Of a stretch of 26,755 nucleotides of DNA, positions 16,900 through 26,000 are shown piece after piece (the stretch's first letter is position 1; every line of letters begins with the position of its first letter). This DNA is from JBFMFH01 sp040752275 (GTDB lineage: Bacteria; Acidobacteriota; Vicinamibacteria; Vicinamibacterales; JAKQTR01): assembly GCA_040752275.1 (NCBI GenBank), contig JBFMFH010000013.1, positions 1 through 26,755 on the forward strand, read 5' to 3'. Position numbers and translations under genes: made by a program. The notes under the pieces were generated by a model. It ran no database searches. It was not told the origin of the DNA and saw nothing but the letters and a program-made list of their open reading frames with translations.

Positions 16900-17573
16900 T
16901 CTCGCTGAGAATCAACGGTCTGCCGGTCTCGGTCGAGCAGGGAACGACCCTGCTCGAGGCGGCCCAGTTCCTCGGCTTCCCCGTGCCGACGCTCTGCCAC
17001 ATGGAGGGCCTCACGCCGTACGGCGCCTGCCGGCTGTGCGTCGTCGAGATCGGGGCGGGAGAGAAGGCGCGGCTCGTGTCGTCGTGCACGTATCCGGCCG
17101 AGGAAGGACTGGTCGTGCGTACGGCCTCGGCCAGAGTCGTGCGCGCGCGGAAGATGACACTGGAACTGCTCCTGGCCTCGTGCCCGCAATCCAAGGTCAT
17201 CCAGGATCTCGCCTCGGCCCACGACGTTCGCCAGCAACGCTTCCGTCAGGAGTACGAAGACTGCATCCTGTGCGGCCGGTGCGTCCGGATGTGCAAGGAA
17301 CAGATGGCGGCCGGCGCGATCGGGTTCCAGGGGAGGGGCGAGCGGCGCAGGCTCGGGACGCCGTTCGACCGGACATCGCCCGTGTGTCGGCTGTGCGGCG
17401 GGTGCATGTATGTCTGCCCCGCCTGCCAGCTCCGCTGCACTTACGTCGACCTCGAACGAGCCATCTGCGGCGGGTGCGCCAACCTCGGCCCTCCGTGCAT
17501 CGAGAAGCCGGCATTCGACGACATGATGTGCTACATGTCGCCCTGCGTTGCGTGTGAGATCCCCAAAGACTGA
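16896..17573 (+). CDS. Cysteine-rich ferredoxin subunit, NuoG/HydA N-terminus-like
   Basis: 225 residues with 21 cysteines. Residues 1-75 are a plant-type [2Fe-2S] domain with ligands C34, C45, C48 and C64. Residues 123-133 (CILCGRCVRMC) and 164-174 (CRLCGGCMYVC) are CxxCxxCxxxC motifs of a 2[4Fe-4S] ferredoxin, though the second ends CPAC in place of the usual CP-V-GA. C177 and C181 follow, and a tail with C191, C194, C201, C212, C217 and C220 may hold a further cluster or zinc. The His-plus-three-Cys cluster site of NuoG/HydA between the domains is absent: only C96 remains. There is no H-cluster or molybdenum domain. It is probably an electron wire between the fusion flavoprotein and the next gene's product. 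Its ATG overlaps the upstream stop by four bases, with GGGAGGA upstream, suggesting translational coupling. Confidence 0.88.
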   Translation: MISLRINGLPVSVEQGTTLLEAAQFLGFPVPTLCHMEGLTPYGACRLCVVEIGAGEKARLVSSCTYPAEEGLVVRTASARVVRARKMTLELLLASCPQSKVIQDLASAHDVRQQRFRQEYEDCILCGRCVRMCKEQMAAGAIGFQGRGERRRLGTPFDRTSPVCRLCGGCMYVCPACQLRCTYVDLERAICGGCANLGPPCIEKPAFDDMMCYMSPCVACEIPKD

Positions 17574-17594
17574 CCGGAGAAGGAGGAGACCTAC

Positions 17595-19199
17595 ATGTCA
17601 CTGTCCATCGTGAACGCGTCGGCGGCGACGCTCACCAAGAACCGCACCGAACACTCCGTCGTCCCCACCTCCGGTATGTGCGTGACGTGCGTCGACGGCT
17701 GCATCGGGATGTGCGAAATCGGCAAGTCGGCGTACCGGGGCCACGAGGTGATCTACCCGCAGCCGTTCGGGGTGATCACGACGGCCGGCGAGAAGCACTA
17801 TCCCATCGACTACTCGCACTTCAACATCATGGGCACCGCGGTGGGCGCCGTCGGCATCGAGGCCGACAGTGACAAGGCCATCTTCCCGGCGGTGGACCTC
17901 CAGGTGGTGATTGGCCACGATCGCGGCATCCGGTTCAGGTACCCGTGGATCATCCCCGGGGTCGGCTCGACCAACATCGCGAAAAACAACTGGGAGGGGC
18001 TCGCCATCGGCTCGGCGCTGGCCGGGACCGGGCTCACGATCGGCGAGAACGTCGCCGGCATGGACCCCGACACCATCTTGCGCCACGGGCGCGTCGTCGA
18101 TACGGCCGACCTCAAGAGGCGCGTCCGGCTCTATAAGGACCATCAGCGCGACGGCTACGGCGCCATCATCGTGCAGGCCAACGTCGAAGACACGAGGCTG
18201 GGCGTCCAGGAGTACGCCATCGAGCATCTTGGCGTCGAGTGCGTCGAGTTGAAGTGGGGCCAGGGCGCCAAGGACATCGGCGGTGAGGTGAAGATCGGGA
18301 GCCTCCGCAAGGCACAGATGCTGTACGAGCGCGGCTATATCGTGCTGCCGAATCCGATGGACCCCATCGTCATCGACGCGTTCGAGCGTGGCGCCTTCAA
18401 GGAATTCGAGCGTCATTCCCGAGTCGGGATGGTGTCCGAAGAGGGGTTCGCCCAGCGCGTCGAGGAGCTGCGCAAGGCCGGCGCGAAGTACGTGTTCCTG
18501 AAGACCGGTGCGTACCGGCCTGCGGATCTGGCCCGCGCCGTGGCCTTCTCGTCGACATACGGCATCGACCTGCTGACCGTCGACGGCGCCGGCGGCGGGA
18601 CGGGCATGAGTCCCTGGCACATGATGAACGAGTGGGGGGTACCTCCGGTCGAACTCCACGCGCTGCTGTACGACTACCTGAAGCGCATCGCGGACCGCGG
18701 CGGTCACCTGCCAGCCGTCGCCGTCGCTGGAGGGTTCGTGTTCGAGGATGCCATCTTCAAGGGACTCGCCCTCGGCGCACCGTTCGTCAAGCTGGTCGGG
18801 ATGGCTCGAGCGCCGATTGCCGCGGCGATGGTGGGCAAGACCATCGGCCGGGCCATCGAAGACAACCAGCTGCCCGTCTATGTCGAGCGCTTCGGGACCA
18901 AGAAGGACCAGATCTTCGTCACCGCCCCGCACCTGCGGCATGAACTCGGCAACGAGGCGTTCGAGCGGCTGCCGACGGGCGCCATTGGGCTCTACACCTA
19001 CTACGAGCGCCTCGCGCAGGGCTTGCGGCAGCTCATGGCCGGCAGCCGGAAGTTCGCGACGACACACATCTCGCGGGACGACATCGCTGCGCTCACGCCG
19101 GAAGCGAGCCGCGTGAGTGGCATTTCGTACGTGATGGATGTGGACAAGGACGAGGCGGACCGGATCATCGAACAAGCGCTGTCGCCCATTCCGGCCTGA
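17595..19199 (+). CDS. Glutamate synthase-like FMN protein (GltB domain-2 type)
   Basis: 534 residues. About 90-480 is a glutamate synthase FMN-barrel domain: ELKWGQGAKDIGGEVKIG (the substrate and FMN loop), LLTVDGAGGGTGMSPWHMMNEWGVP (phosphate and flavin binding) and VAVAGGFVFEDAIFKGLALGA. The glutaminase domain of bacterial GltB and its beta-helix domain are missing. The usual [3Fe-4S] cysteine loop after the barrel (CxxxxxCHxNxCPxG) is not present. Instead residues 29-40 (CVTCVDGCIGMC) form a CxxCxxxCxxxC motif likely to bind an Fe-S cluster. It may reduce a 2-oxo acid with ammonia or an entirely different substrate; glutamate synthesis is not proven. A strong GGAGAAGGAGGAG lies upstream, 21 bases after the previous stop. 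Last gene of the operon. Confidence 0.88.
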   Translation: MSLSIVNASAATLTKNRTEHSVVPTSGMCVTCVDGCIGMCEIGKSAYRGHEVIYPQPFGVITTAGEKHYPIDYSHFNIMGTAVGAVGIEADSDKAIFPAVDLQVVIGHDRGIRFRYPWIIPGVGSTNIAKNNWEGLAIGSALAGTGLTIGENVAGMDPDTILRHGRVVDTADLKRRVRLYKDHQRDGYGAIIVQANVEDTRLGVQEYAIEHLGVECVELKWGQGAKDIGGEVKIGSLRKAQMLYERGYIVLPNPMDPIVIDAFERGAFKEFERHSRVGMVSEEGFAQRVEELRKAGAKYVFLKTGAYRPADLARAVAFSSTYGIDLLTVDGAGGGTGMSPWHMMNEWGVPPVELHALLYDYLKRIADRGGHLPAVAVAGGFVFEDAIFKGLALGAPFVKLVGMARAPIAAAMVGKTIGRAIEDNQLPVYVERFGTKKDQIFVTAPHLRHELGNEAFERLPTGAIGLYTYYERLAQGLRQLMAGSRKFATTHISRDDIAALTPEASRVSGISYVMDVDKDEADRIIEQALSPIPA

Positions 19200-19258
19200 A
19201 CCCCATCAACCCCGCGCGGCCTGCGCAACGGGCGCCGGGCACGAACACGGGCGACGGA

Positions 19259-22126
19259 TCAGCGCGCCCGCGACGCAGCGGCCAGAAAGCCGAGGGCTTC
19301 GTCCTTCTCGCCGTCCATGACGACGTGGAGCTCGTGGCCTTCGGCGGCCTGACCGACGTCGATGACGCGGACCACGGCGTCCAGATACGCATACTCTGGA
19401 AGCAGCGTCCCGAGCATGTTCGGAGAGTCCCGGAAGAACGACTCGTTGAACACGGCCCCGTCTTCGTCTGGGTACAGCGCAAGGTAGCGGATCTTGGCTT
19501 CGACAAGATCCTGGAAGAAATGCGTGCCGAAGGAGAGGTCGGGCACGTAGCTCCCGGTCTTCCGCGCGATTTCCACGAGCATCGCGGTATTGCAGATGCC
19601 CGCGTAGGTCACTCTCACGCCGAGCGAGATGTCGCCACGGCTTCCCCAGCGTCCGGGTCCCATCAGGATGAACGCCCGCCTGGGGAGAACGCCGTTCAGG
19701 CGGCTCACGACCTCACCGACGGCGGTCATGTCGCCCAGCGTCCCGAGGCGCGTGTAGGCTGCTGGGTCGACGTAGACGACATAGTGGATGCCCGTGACCT
19801 GGGCATTCGTCACGTGGCGGCTGGCGGAGAACACCCGCCTCGCCGCAGGCACGTGGGCCGGCACCGGCACCCGCCTCTCGTCGGCCGCCTGACTCTGCGG
19901 CCGGTACTGAAGGAGGTACAGGTCCTGGCCGTCGTGCGCGAATTCGACGTCGACCGGCCCCCCAAGCGCGCGTGAGAGGATGTGCAGAATCTCCCGGACC
20001 TGCTCCACGAACTCGGTCGTCTCGACGAGGCCGGCGAAGGTAATGACCGTGTCGTCGCGCTCCGGCCGCAGGAGCAGGCTGGACGGACGCCGCAACATGT
20101 CGTCCGCGTGCACGGACACGATCTTGTCCAACTGGGGAAACTCCGGACCGATCTCCCTCAGCAGCGTGCTGAAACGGCGCGACTCGAACTGCCCGGTCAC
20201 GAGATTGATGACATCCAGGTACTTCTGCGAGTAGTGAAGCGTCTCCTCGATCGACGCATTGACCCGCAACCCAGGCTGCCCTGGGCACAGAAGGGCCGGA
20301 TAGTCCTCGCCCACACGATCGACCGCCCGCGTCCCGAGTCCCGCGACCAGTCTGATCATCCCGTCTTCCCTCTTGATGCGAGGCGACCAGCGGAACTCGT
20401 TGTGACTGAACGCCACGCCCGCAAACGCCGGGAAGAAGTACTGTCCGACCTTCGTGCCGACGACACGCTGGATGAGCACCGCCATCTGCTCGTTGAAGTC
20501 GAGGAGACCCCGTTCCTTCCGGTACTGGATGGGATCGGGTCCGAAGAGCGACGCGTACACTTCGGCGATCGCGTCGGTCAAGGCGGACAGCCGTTCCTCC
20601 TTGGAGCCGACATTGGGCAAGAACAGGCTGCGGTACTTCCCTGAGAACGACGCGCCTTCGTTGTCCTCCAGGAGGCTCGACGACCGGACGATGAGCGGCC
20701 ACTCCCCGAGGTCATCCAGCGCCAGCTTCAGCCCGTTCAACAGCTCAGGGGGAAAGAACGAGTGCTTGAAGGTCTGTTCCAGGTACGGATGACCGTGCTG
20801 GATCTCCTCGATGGGCGAGTACTTCAGGCTCTGGATGTCCTCGAGGCTGTTGTAGCGGATGAAGTCGAGCACCCCGTCCGACAACACGTACCACGTACGT
20901 GGGACGCAGATCCTCTCGATCAGGGGATGGCCGTGCGCCTCCTTGCGGAGGATGTGCTCGGCCAGGAACAGTCCGGCGGCCTTCCCGCCGATCTTCCCCG
21001 TGCCGTACGGCCGGCCGACCGCACGGCTGAGCAGCCGGCCGAAATCGTGGATGGTCAGGTAGCGCTTGGCCGCGGCAACGAATGGCAGGCGCTCCGTCAT
21101 GAAGCGCTGCGTGAGGGCCGCCCTGACGTTGAGATCGTCCGACGGTGAGAGCGCGGCTTCGCCCTCCCTCGCTGACCGGCAGAACCGGTTGACGATCTCC
21201 GAGAGTTCCACCAGCGGCAGGTTGCGCTGCTCGGTGGCGAGCGCCAGGAACCCGAGCTTGTCCTGCCTGATCCACTGCTTCAGCAGTAGCGTCATGTCGT
21301 CGGCCGGCACGACAATCGACGCGAGACGAATGATCTCGTCGAACAAGCGGTTGACGACTTCGAGGTCCTGCTTCGGCAGCGGCTGATTCGCCGCCGATTC
21401 CCGGTCCCGAGCCAGATACGTTGCCGGATCGATGCGCTGAATCAGCTTCTGAACGCCCGGTACCCCGAGTTTGGAGAGGTGGTTCATCAACCGTCTGAGC
21501 ATGCGACGCCAGAGCATGGCGTCGGTGTCCTTCAACAAGTCGAGGATGACCTCCCACTCGGGCTTGTGGCCGGGAACGGGCCGCGCTTCGGCCAGTAGGG
21601 TCCGCCCGCCGTCGCGCTCGATCTGGCGCGTCTGCAGGTACCGCCCAAGCCAGCTCGCAACGGTGTTGATGAGCTTCTGCTCTTCAAGGAGGAAGGGATT
21701 CGGATCCGAGGCCGCGCAGCCGACGTACGACACCTCGAGCACGCCCGACAGTTGTCCGCCCATGCGTATGTTCGCGCGTTGGACCCAGGGCGTCAGCTCG
21801 AAACCCGGCGATTCGTACGTGTCATCGCCAATCGCCAGCCTCGCACGGCACCGATCGGGGTACTGCCAGCCGCCGGGCAGCGTCTGCACGACCTCTCCGA
21901 GAACCTCGGCAGGCGACAACTGCGGGTTCTCCATCACGTCAGAGATCGCGTACAGACACTGCAGCTCTTTGGCTCGCTCCTCGAGTTGGACCAGGTGCGA
22001 CAACGTCACGTCCGCCGGGCCCGGGTCTCCGTTGCCTCCATCCAGAGGGGAGGGCTCCCTGACCTCACCGGCGTGTGATGGTCGTCCCGGCCCCTCGCCG
22101 TTCGTCTCGCCGCGGCTCGTGCCCAT
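19259..22126 (-). CDS. GAF plus PEP/pyruvate-binding (PPDK_N) domain protein
   Basis: 955 residues. After a disordered start, about 45-180 resembles a GAF domain (LYAISDVMENPQLSPAEVLGEVV, MGGQLSGVLEVSYVG, EEQKLINTVASWLGRYLQTRQ). A helical linker follows. About 370-735 is the ATP-grasp PEP/pyruvate-binding domain of PEP synthase and pyruvate phosphate dikinase: TGKIGGKAAGLFLAEHIL, PLIVRSSSLLEDNEGASFSGKYRS, and DVEFAHDGQDLYLLQYRPQS. The phosphohistidine swivel domain and the PEP/pyruvate barrel are absent. The last 200 residues form a conserved-looking domain (FILMGPGRWGSRGD, LSFGTHFFQDLVEA). It therefore cannot run the full PEP synthase reaction alone and may be a phosphotransfer or sensory protein. 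The ATG is three bases after the aldolase-like stop; a GTG at 22012-22010, 38 codons in, is an alternative. Confidence 0.85.
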   Translation of the reverse strand: MGTSRGETNGEGPGRPSHAGEVREPSPLDGGNGDPGPADVTLSHLVQLEERAKELQCLYAISDVMENPQLSPAEVLGEVVQTLPGGWQYPDRCRARLAIGDDTYESPGFELTPWVQRANIRMGGQLSGVLEVSYVGCAASDPNPFLLEEQKLINTVASWLGRYLQTRQIERDGGRTLLAEARPVPGHKPEWEVILDLLKDTDAMLWRRMLRRLMNHLSKLGVPGVQKLIQRIDPATYLARDRESAANQPLPKQDLEVVNRLFDEIIRLASIVVPADDMTLLLKQWIRQDKLGFLALATEQRNLPLVELSEIVNRFCRSAREGEAALSPSDDLNVRAALTQRFMTERLPFVAAAKRYLTIHDFGRLLSRAVGRPYGTGKIGGKAAGLFLAEHILRKEAHGHPLIERICVPRTWYVLSDGVLDFIRYNSLEDIQSLKYSPIEEIQHGHPYLEQTFKHSFFPPELLNGLKLALDDLGEWPLIVRSSSLLEDNEGASFSGKYRSLFLPNVGSKEERLSALTDAIAEVYASLFGPDPIQYRKERGLLDFNEQMAVLIQRVVGTKVGQYFFPAFAGVAFSHNEFRWSPRIKREDGMIRLVAGLGTRAVDRVGEDYPALLCPGQPGLRVNASIEETLHYSQKYLDVINLVTGQFESRRFSTLLREIGPEFPQLDKIVSVHADDMLRRPSSLLLRPERDDTVITFAGLVETTEFVEQVREILHILSRALGGPVDVEFAHDGQDLYLLQYRPQSQAADERRVPVPAHVPAARRVFSASRHVTNAQVTGIHYVVYVDPAAYTRLGTLGDMTAVGEVVSRLNGVLPRRAFILMGPGRWGSRGDISLGVRVTYAGICNTAMLVEIARKTGSYVPDLSFGTHFFQDLVEAKIRYLALYPDEDGAVFNESFFRDSPNMLGTLLPEYAYLDAVVRVIDVGQAAEGHELHVVMDGEKDEALGFLAAASRAR

Positions 22127-22129
22127 GGT

Positions 22130-23017
22130 CTACACCACCGCGCCGATGTCCTTCAACAGCACGGCCAGGTGCTGGCGCGCATCCGCACCAATCGGGCGCA
22201 GCGGCCCGCGAACCTCACCGCCGACATACCCGGCCATGTCCATCGCGGCCTTGAGGCCCGCGATCAAGTAGCCCGACGTCACCGCCTTCGCCAGCGGCGT
22301 CAGGCGGCGCTGGAGCACCCGCGCCTCGTCGTGCCTGCCGGAGATCACCAGATCGTACAGCCTCACGCAGATATCGGGCACGACGTTCGCCACGGCAATG
22401 ATCCCTCCCTTGGCTCCCGCGACCATGGCCGGGTGGAGTGTACCGGCCGAACCGACCAGCACGGTGAACGCCTCGGGGACCCGCGCCACGACGGCCGACA
22501 CCTGGCCAATGTCACCGTTGGAGTCCTTGAGGCCCACGACGTTCGGATGCTCCGACATCGTGGCCACGGTGTCCACGCCCAGGTTCAGGGCGGTGACGGC
22601 GGTGAAGTTGTACAGCAGCACCGGCACCGGTGATGAGTCCGCGACAGCCGTGTAGTGAGCCACGAGGGCCTCGTGCGTCATGTGGCTCTTGAAATAGGAC
22701 GGCGTCAGCACGAGCACCGCGTCGGCTCCGGCCCGCGCCGCCCGCGTCGTCGCAGCAATCGTCGCCCGCGTCGACTGGCGACCGGTGCCCGCCAGGAGCA
22801 CGCGATCGCGCGGCACGTGCTCGCGCGCCGTCGCGACGACGAGCTCGGCTTCGTCTTCGTCGAGGAAGACCGCCTCACCGTTCGATCCGAGCGCCAGCAG
22901 GCCGCGCAGGCCCGTCGTCATCAGCCGCTCGACGTTGTGGCGGATGCCGGCGGCGTCGACCCGGTCGTTCTTGAAGGGCGTGACGATAGGGGGGTAGATG
23001 CCGGAGAAGTCGGTCAT
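22130..23017 (-). CDS. DHDPS/NAL-superfamily aldolase, HOGA-like
   Basis: 295 residues, a complete TIM-barrel class I aldolase of the dihydrodipicolinate synthase superfamily. Schiff-base lysine K164 (VVGLKDSNGD) and catalytic Y136 (PVLLYNF) are 28 residues apart as expected. The pyruvate-carboxylate loop reads GSNGEAVFL, where true DapA has GTTGE. This and the segments EHPNVVGLKDSNGD, LVGSAGTLHPA and MDMAGYVGGEVRGPL resemble 4-hydroxy-2-oxoglutarate aldolase (HOGA1), which splits 4-hydroxy-2-oxoglutarate into pyruvate and glyoxylate. Substrate is inferred, not proven; a keto-sugar-acid aldolase is the alternative. The ATG at 23017 begins the conserved MTDFSGIYPPIVTPF; an upstream in-frame start at 23050 would overlap the peptidase gene. 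It lies 16 bases after that gene and is part of its operon. Confidence 0.88.
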   Translation of the reverse strand: MTDFSGIYPPIVTPFKNDRVDAAGIRHNVERLMTTGLRGLLALGSNGEAVFLDEDEAELVVATAREHVPRDRVLLAGTGRQSTRATIAATTRAARAGADAVLVLTPSYFKSHMTHEALVAHYTAVADSSPVPVLLYNFTAVTALNLGVDTVATMSEHPNVVGLKDSNGDIGQVSAVVARVPEAFTVLVGSAGTLHPAMVAGAKGGIIAVANVVPDICVRLYDLVISGRHDEARVLQRRLTPLAKAVTSGYLIAGLKAAMDMAGYVGGEVRGPLRPIGADARQHLAVLLKDIGAVV

Positions 23018-23033
23018 GGGGAACAGAATACTC

Positions 23034-26000
23034 CTACTTCCTGCGCACACCCCACGTCGGGAACGGCGGCTCCTTCGACAGGCGGTCCGGCGGATTGGCG
23101 TTCAGCATCCGCATCGCCTCGTCGACCGCCCTCTCGAGTTGCGGGTCCCTGCCCGCAATCACGTCCTTCGGGAAGTTCTCGACCTCGATGTCCGGCCCGA
23201 CGCCTTCGTTCTCGACCGCCCACCTGCCGTCACGGGTGAAGAAGCCGCCGCGCGGCGCGATCATCGAGCCGCCATCGACGAAGGGTGGCGTGTCCGCCGT
23301 GTGCACGAGCCCGCCCCAGGTGCGCGTGCCGACGAGCGGGCCGATCTTCCGCCGCTTGAACATGTACGGCATCAAGTCGCCGCCCGAGCCGGCCATCTCG
23401 TTGATGATCATCACCTTCGGCCCCCAGATCCCGGCCGAAGGGCTGGTGAAGGGATAGCGGTCCCCGGCCACGTTGTTGAAGTAGCCATCGAAGTCGCGCT
23501 GGAGGACTTCGATGATGAAGTCGGCCGCCGACCCTCCGCCATTAAACCGCTCGTCGATGATCGCGCCGAGCCGATCCTGCTGTGGGAAGAAGTACCGGTT
23601 GAAGCTCGAGTAGCCGCCCTGCCCGGTGTTGGGCACATAGACGTATGCGAGCCGACCGCCTGACAGCGTGTCGACCAGCCTGCGGTTGTGCTCCACCCAC
23701 GCCCGCGTGCGCAGGCCCTGCTCGCTGCCGATTGGGACGACCGTGACCTGGCGCGCGCCCTCGGGCAACGGACGGCTGTTCACCGTGAGCACCGTCTGGC
23801 GGTTGGCCGTGCCGTCGAGCAGGCGGTAGATGTTGTCCGGGGCACGCAACTCCGCGCCGTTGATGGCGAGAATGTAGTCGCCGACCGAGACGTCCACGCC
23901 CGGCGCGGCCAGCGGGGCGCGCAGATCCGGGTTCCAGCTCTCGGTGTCGTAGATGCGCGCGATCCTGTAACGGCCGTTGTCGATGACGAAATCAGCGCCG
24001 AGCAGTCCGCCGTTCGTCTGAGGCGTCTCCGGCATGTCGCCGCCGCGTACATACGAGTGGCCGATGGCGATCTCGGCGCCCATGTTGTCGAGGAGGTAGT
24101 TCAAGTCCGCCCGGTGCCGCACGAACGGCAGCAACTGGCCGTACATCTGCTTCATTCTTGGCCAGTCCGTACCGTGCAGGTTCGGTACGTAGAGGTAGTC
24201 CCTCTGGTTGCGCCAGCCTTCGTTGAAGATCTGCCGAAACTCTTCGACCGGGTCGAGGTACATCCGAAGCGACACGCTGATGCGCCCCTGGCCGGCCTGC
24301 GGCGGTGTGCGGTCGGCATCGACGAGGAACAGGCTCGGGCCTCCGGCCGTTCCTTCGCCGCCGCGTCCGCGTCCGCCGCCGCCCCCGGCGCTGTAGACCA
24401 GCTTGCGTCCGTCCGCGCTGACGTCGTACGCCCCAACGCCGGTCGCGAACTGCGCCGCCCGCCGATCGCTCAGACGATAGCGGTGCAGCGTGGCGCCGGC
24501 GGCCCCACCACGCCCGCCACCCCCGCCGGCGGTCTCGAGGTAGAACACCGTCCCGGCCACGCCGGACTTCAGCTGCGAGTACTGCCTTGGTGAGACGCCT
24601 TCGATTGCGATGACCCGCCGCTGCAGGCCATCGAAGTCAATCTCCACGGTCACGGGCTGGCGCGGTGCCCGCGCCGGGGCCTCGGCCTGCGCCGCCTGCG
24701 CGCCCGGCTCTCCCCCTGCCGCTGGCGGAGCTCCGCCTCCGCGGCCTCCCCGTCCGCCGCCACCGCCCGGACCGCCCGGCGCTGGCGCGGCCGCGCTGCC
24801 GACACCCTTGTCCTCGTCGCTCTCGGGCAGGAGCGGGCTTGGCTCCCCGGCCTTCAGGATGGCCAGATAGAGCCCGAACGTCTCCTCGCGGTCGTACGAC
24901 GTCATGTCAAGCCACTGCGAGCGCAGGCCGAAATCGGTCGATGCGAGGAACCATAGGTACTTCCCGCCGGCGTCCCATACTGGATACATCGCGTCCGCCA
25001 GGCCGTCGGTCACCTGCTTTGTCTCGCCAGTCTCGACGTTCGTCACGAAGATCGCCCGGTAGAGCGACCGCAGGCGGCTCGCGTAGGCCACCCACTTCGA
25101 GTCGGGGCTCCAGGTCGGGAAGAGCGTGCGCTGCGGCACCGCCCACGGATCGTGGCCGACGATCTTCGCCTTCCCGCTTTCGACGTCGAGCACCCACACG
25201 TTGAAGTCCGTGTCGTGGTAGAGCAGCTTTCTCGAGTCCGGCGACCACGACGGCGTGTAATAGTGCGTCGGCTTCTGCAACGCAATCGTCCGCGGCGGCG
25301 TGACGCCGTCCTGCGAGGCCAGTACCAGCGCGTACTCGCCGGACGCATCGCTGAAATACGATACCCACTTGCCGTCAGGCGACCACGCGGGATCGCGCTC
25401 CGCCGATGCCGCCGACCGTGTCAGGTTCCGCGTATCACCCTTCTCGGCAGGGATCGTGAAGACCTCGCCGCGCGCCTCTACGGCGATGCGCTTGCCGGTG
25501 GGCGAGAGGGCGAGATTCGTCATGCGGCTCGACACATCCTCCCAGCGGGGCATCATCCACGGGAAATCGCCGGTGGCGGTGATGGCTACTACCTTCGACT
25601 TGCCGCTCTTCGGATCGAGTTCGTGCACGTAGCCTGCCTGCTCGAAGACGATGACGCCGGCGCCGGAATTGAGCGCCTTCACGTCGAAGTCGTCGAACGT
25701 CGTGATCTGCGCCAGCCTCTTTGCTGTCGTGTTCCAGGCCCAGATGTTGGCCACACCGTCTCGGTCAGAAACGAAGTACACCGTGTCCCCCACCCACACG
25801 GGATCCACGTCTTTCGAGTCCTTCCACGTCGGCGTCGTCAGATCCCACGTCTTGAGATCCACAATCCAGATGGGCTTGTTCTGGCCGCCGCGGTAGTTGC
25901 GCCGCTCTTCGTCCCACGAGTTGTTCAACCTGAAGGCCACACGCGTGCCGTCGGGTGAGATCTTCCCCTGATAGGCCCGGGGCAGGGCCATCGGCTCTTC

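Noticed and set aside
12837..17573. Part of a respiratory complex I (nuo) or an [FeFe] hydrogenase operon
   Set aside because: No membrane Nuo subunits, no NuoCD/B/I and no H-cluster cysteines occur; the next gene is GltB-like and NuoF is fused to a GltD module.
17598..19175. 525-codon open frame antisense to the GltB-like gene
   Set aside because: It mirrors the whole sense gene with no stop because of codon bias. The composition is Asp/Val/His/Arg-rich without motifs.
22130..23017. Genuine dihydrodipicolinate synthase (dapA)
   Set aside because: The loop reads GSNGE where DapA has GTTGE, and the gene sits with a peptidase and a PEP-binding protein instead of lysine genes. HOGA-like similarity is stronger.
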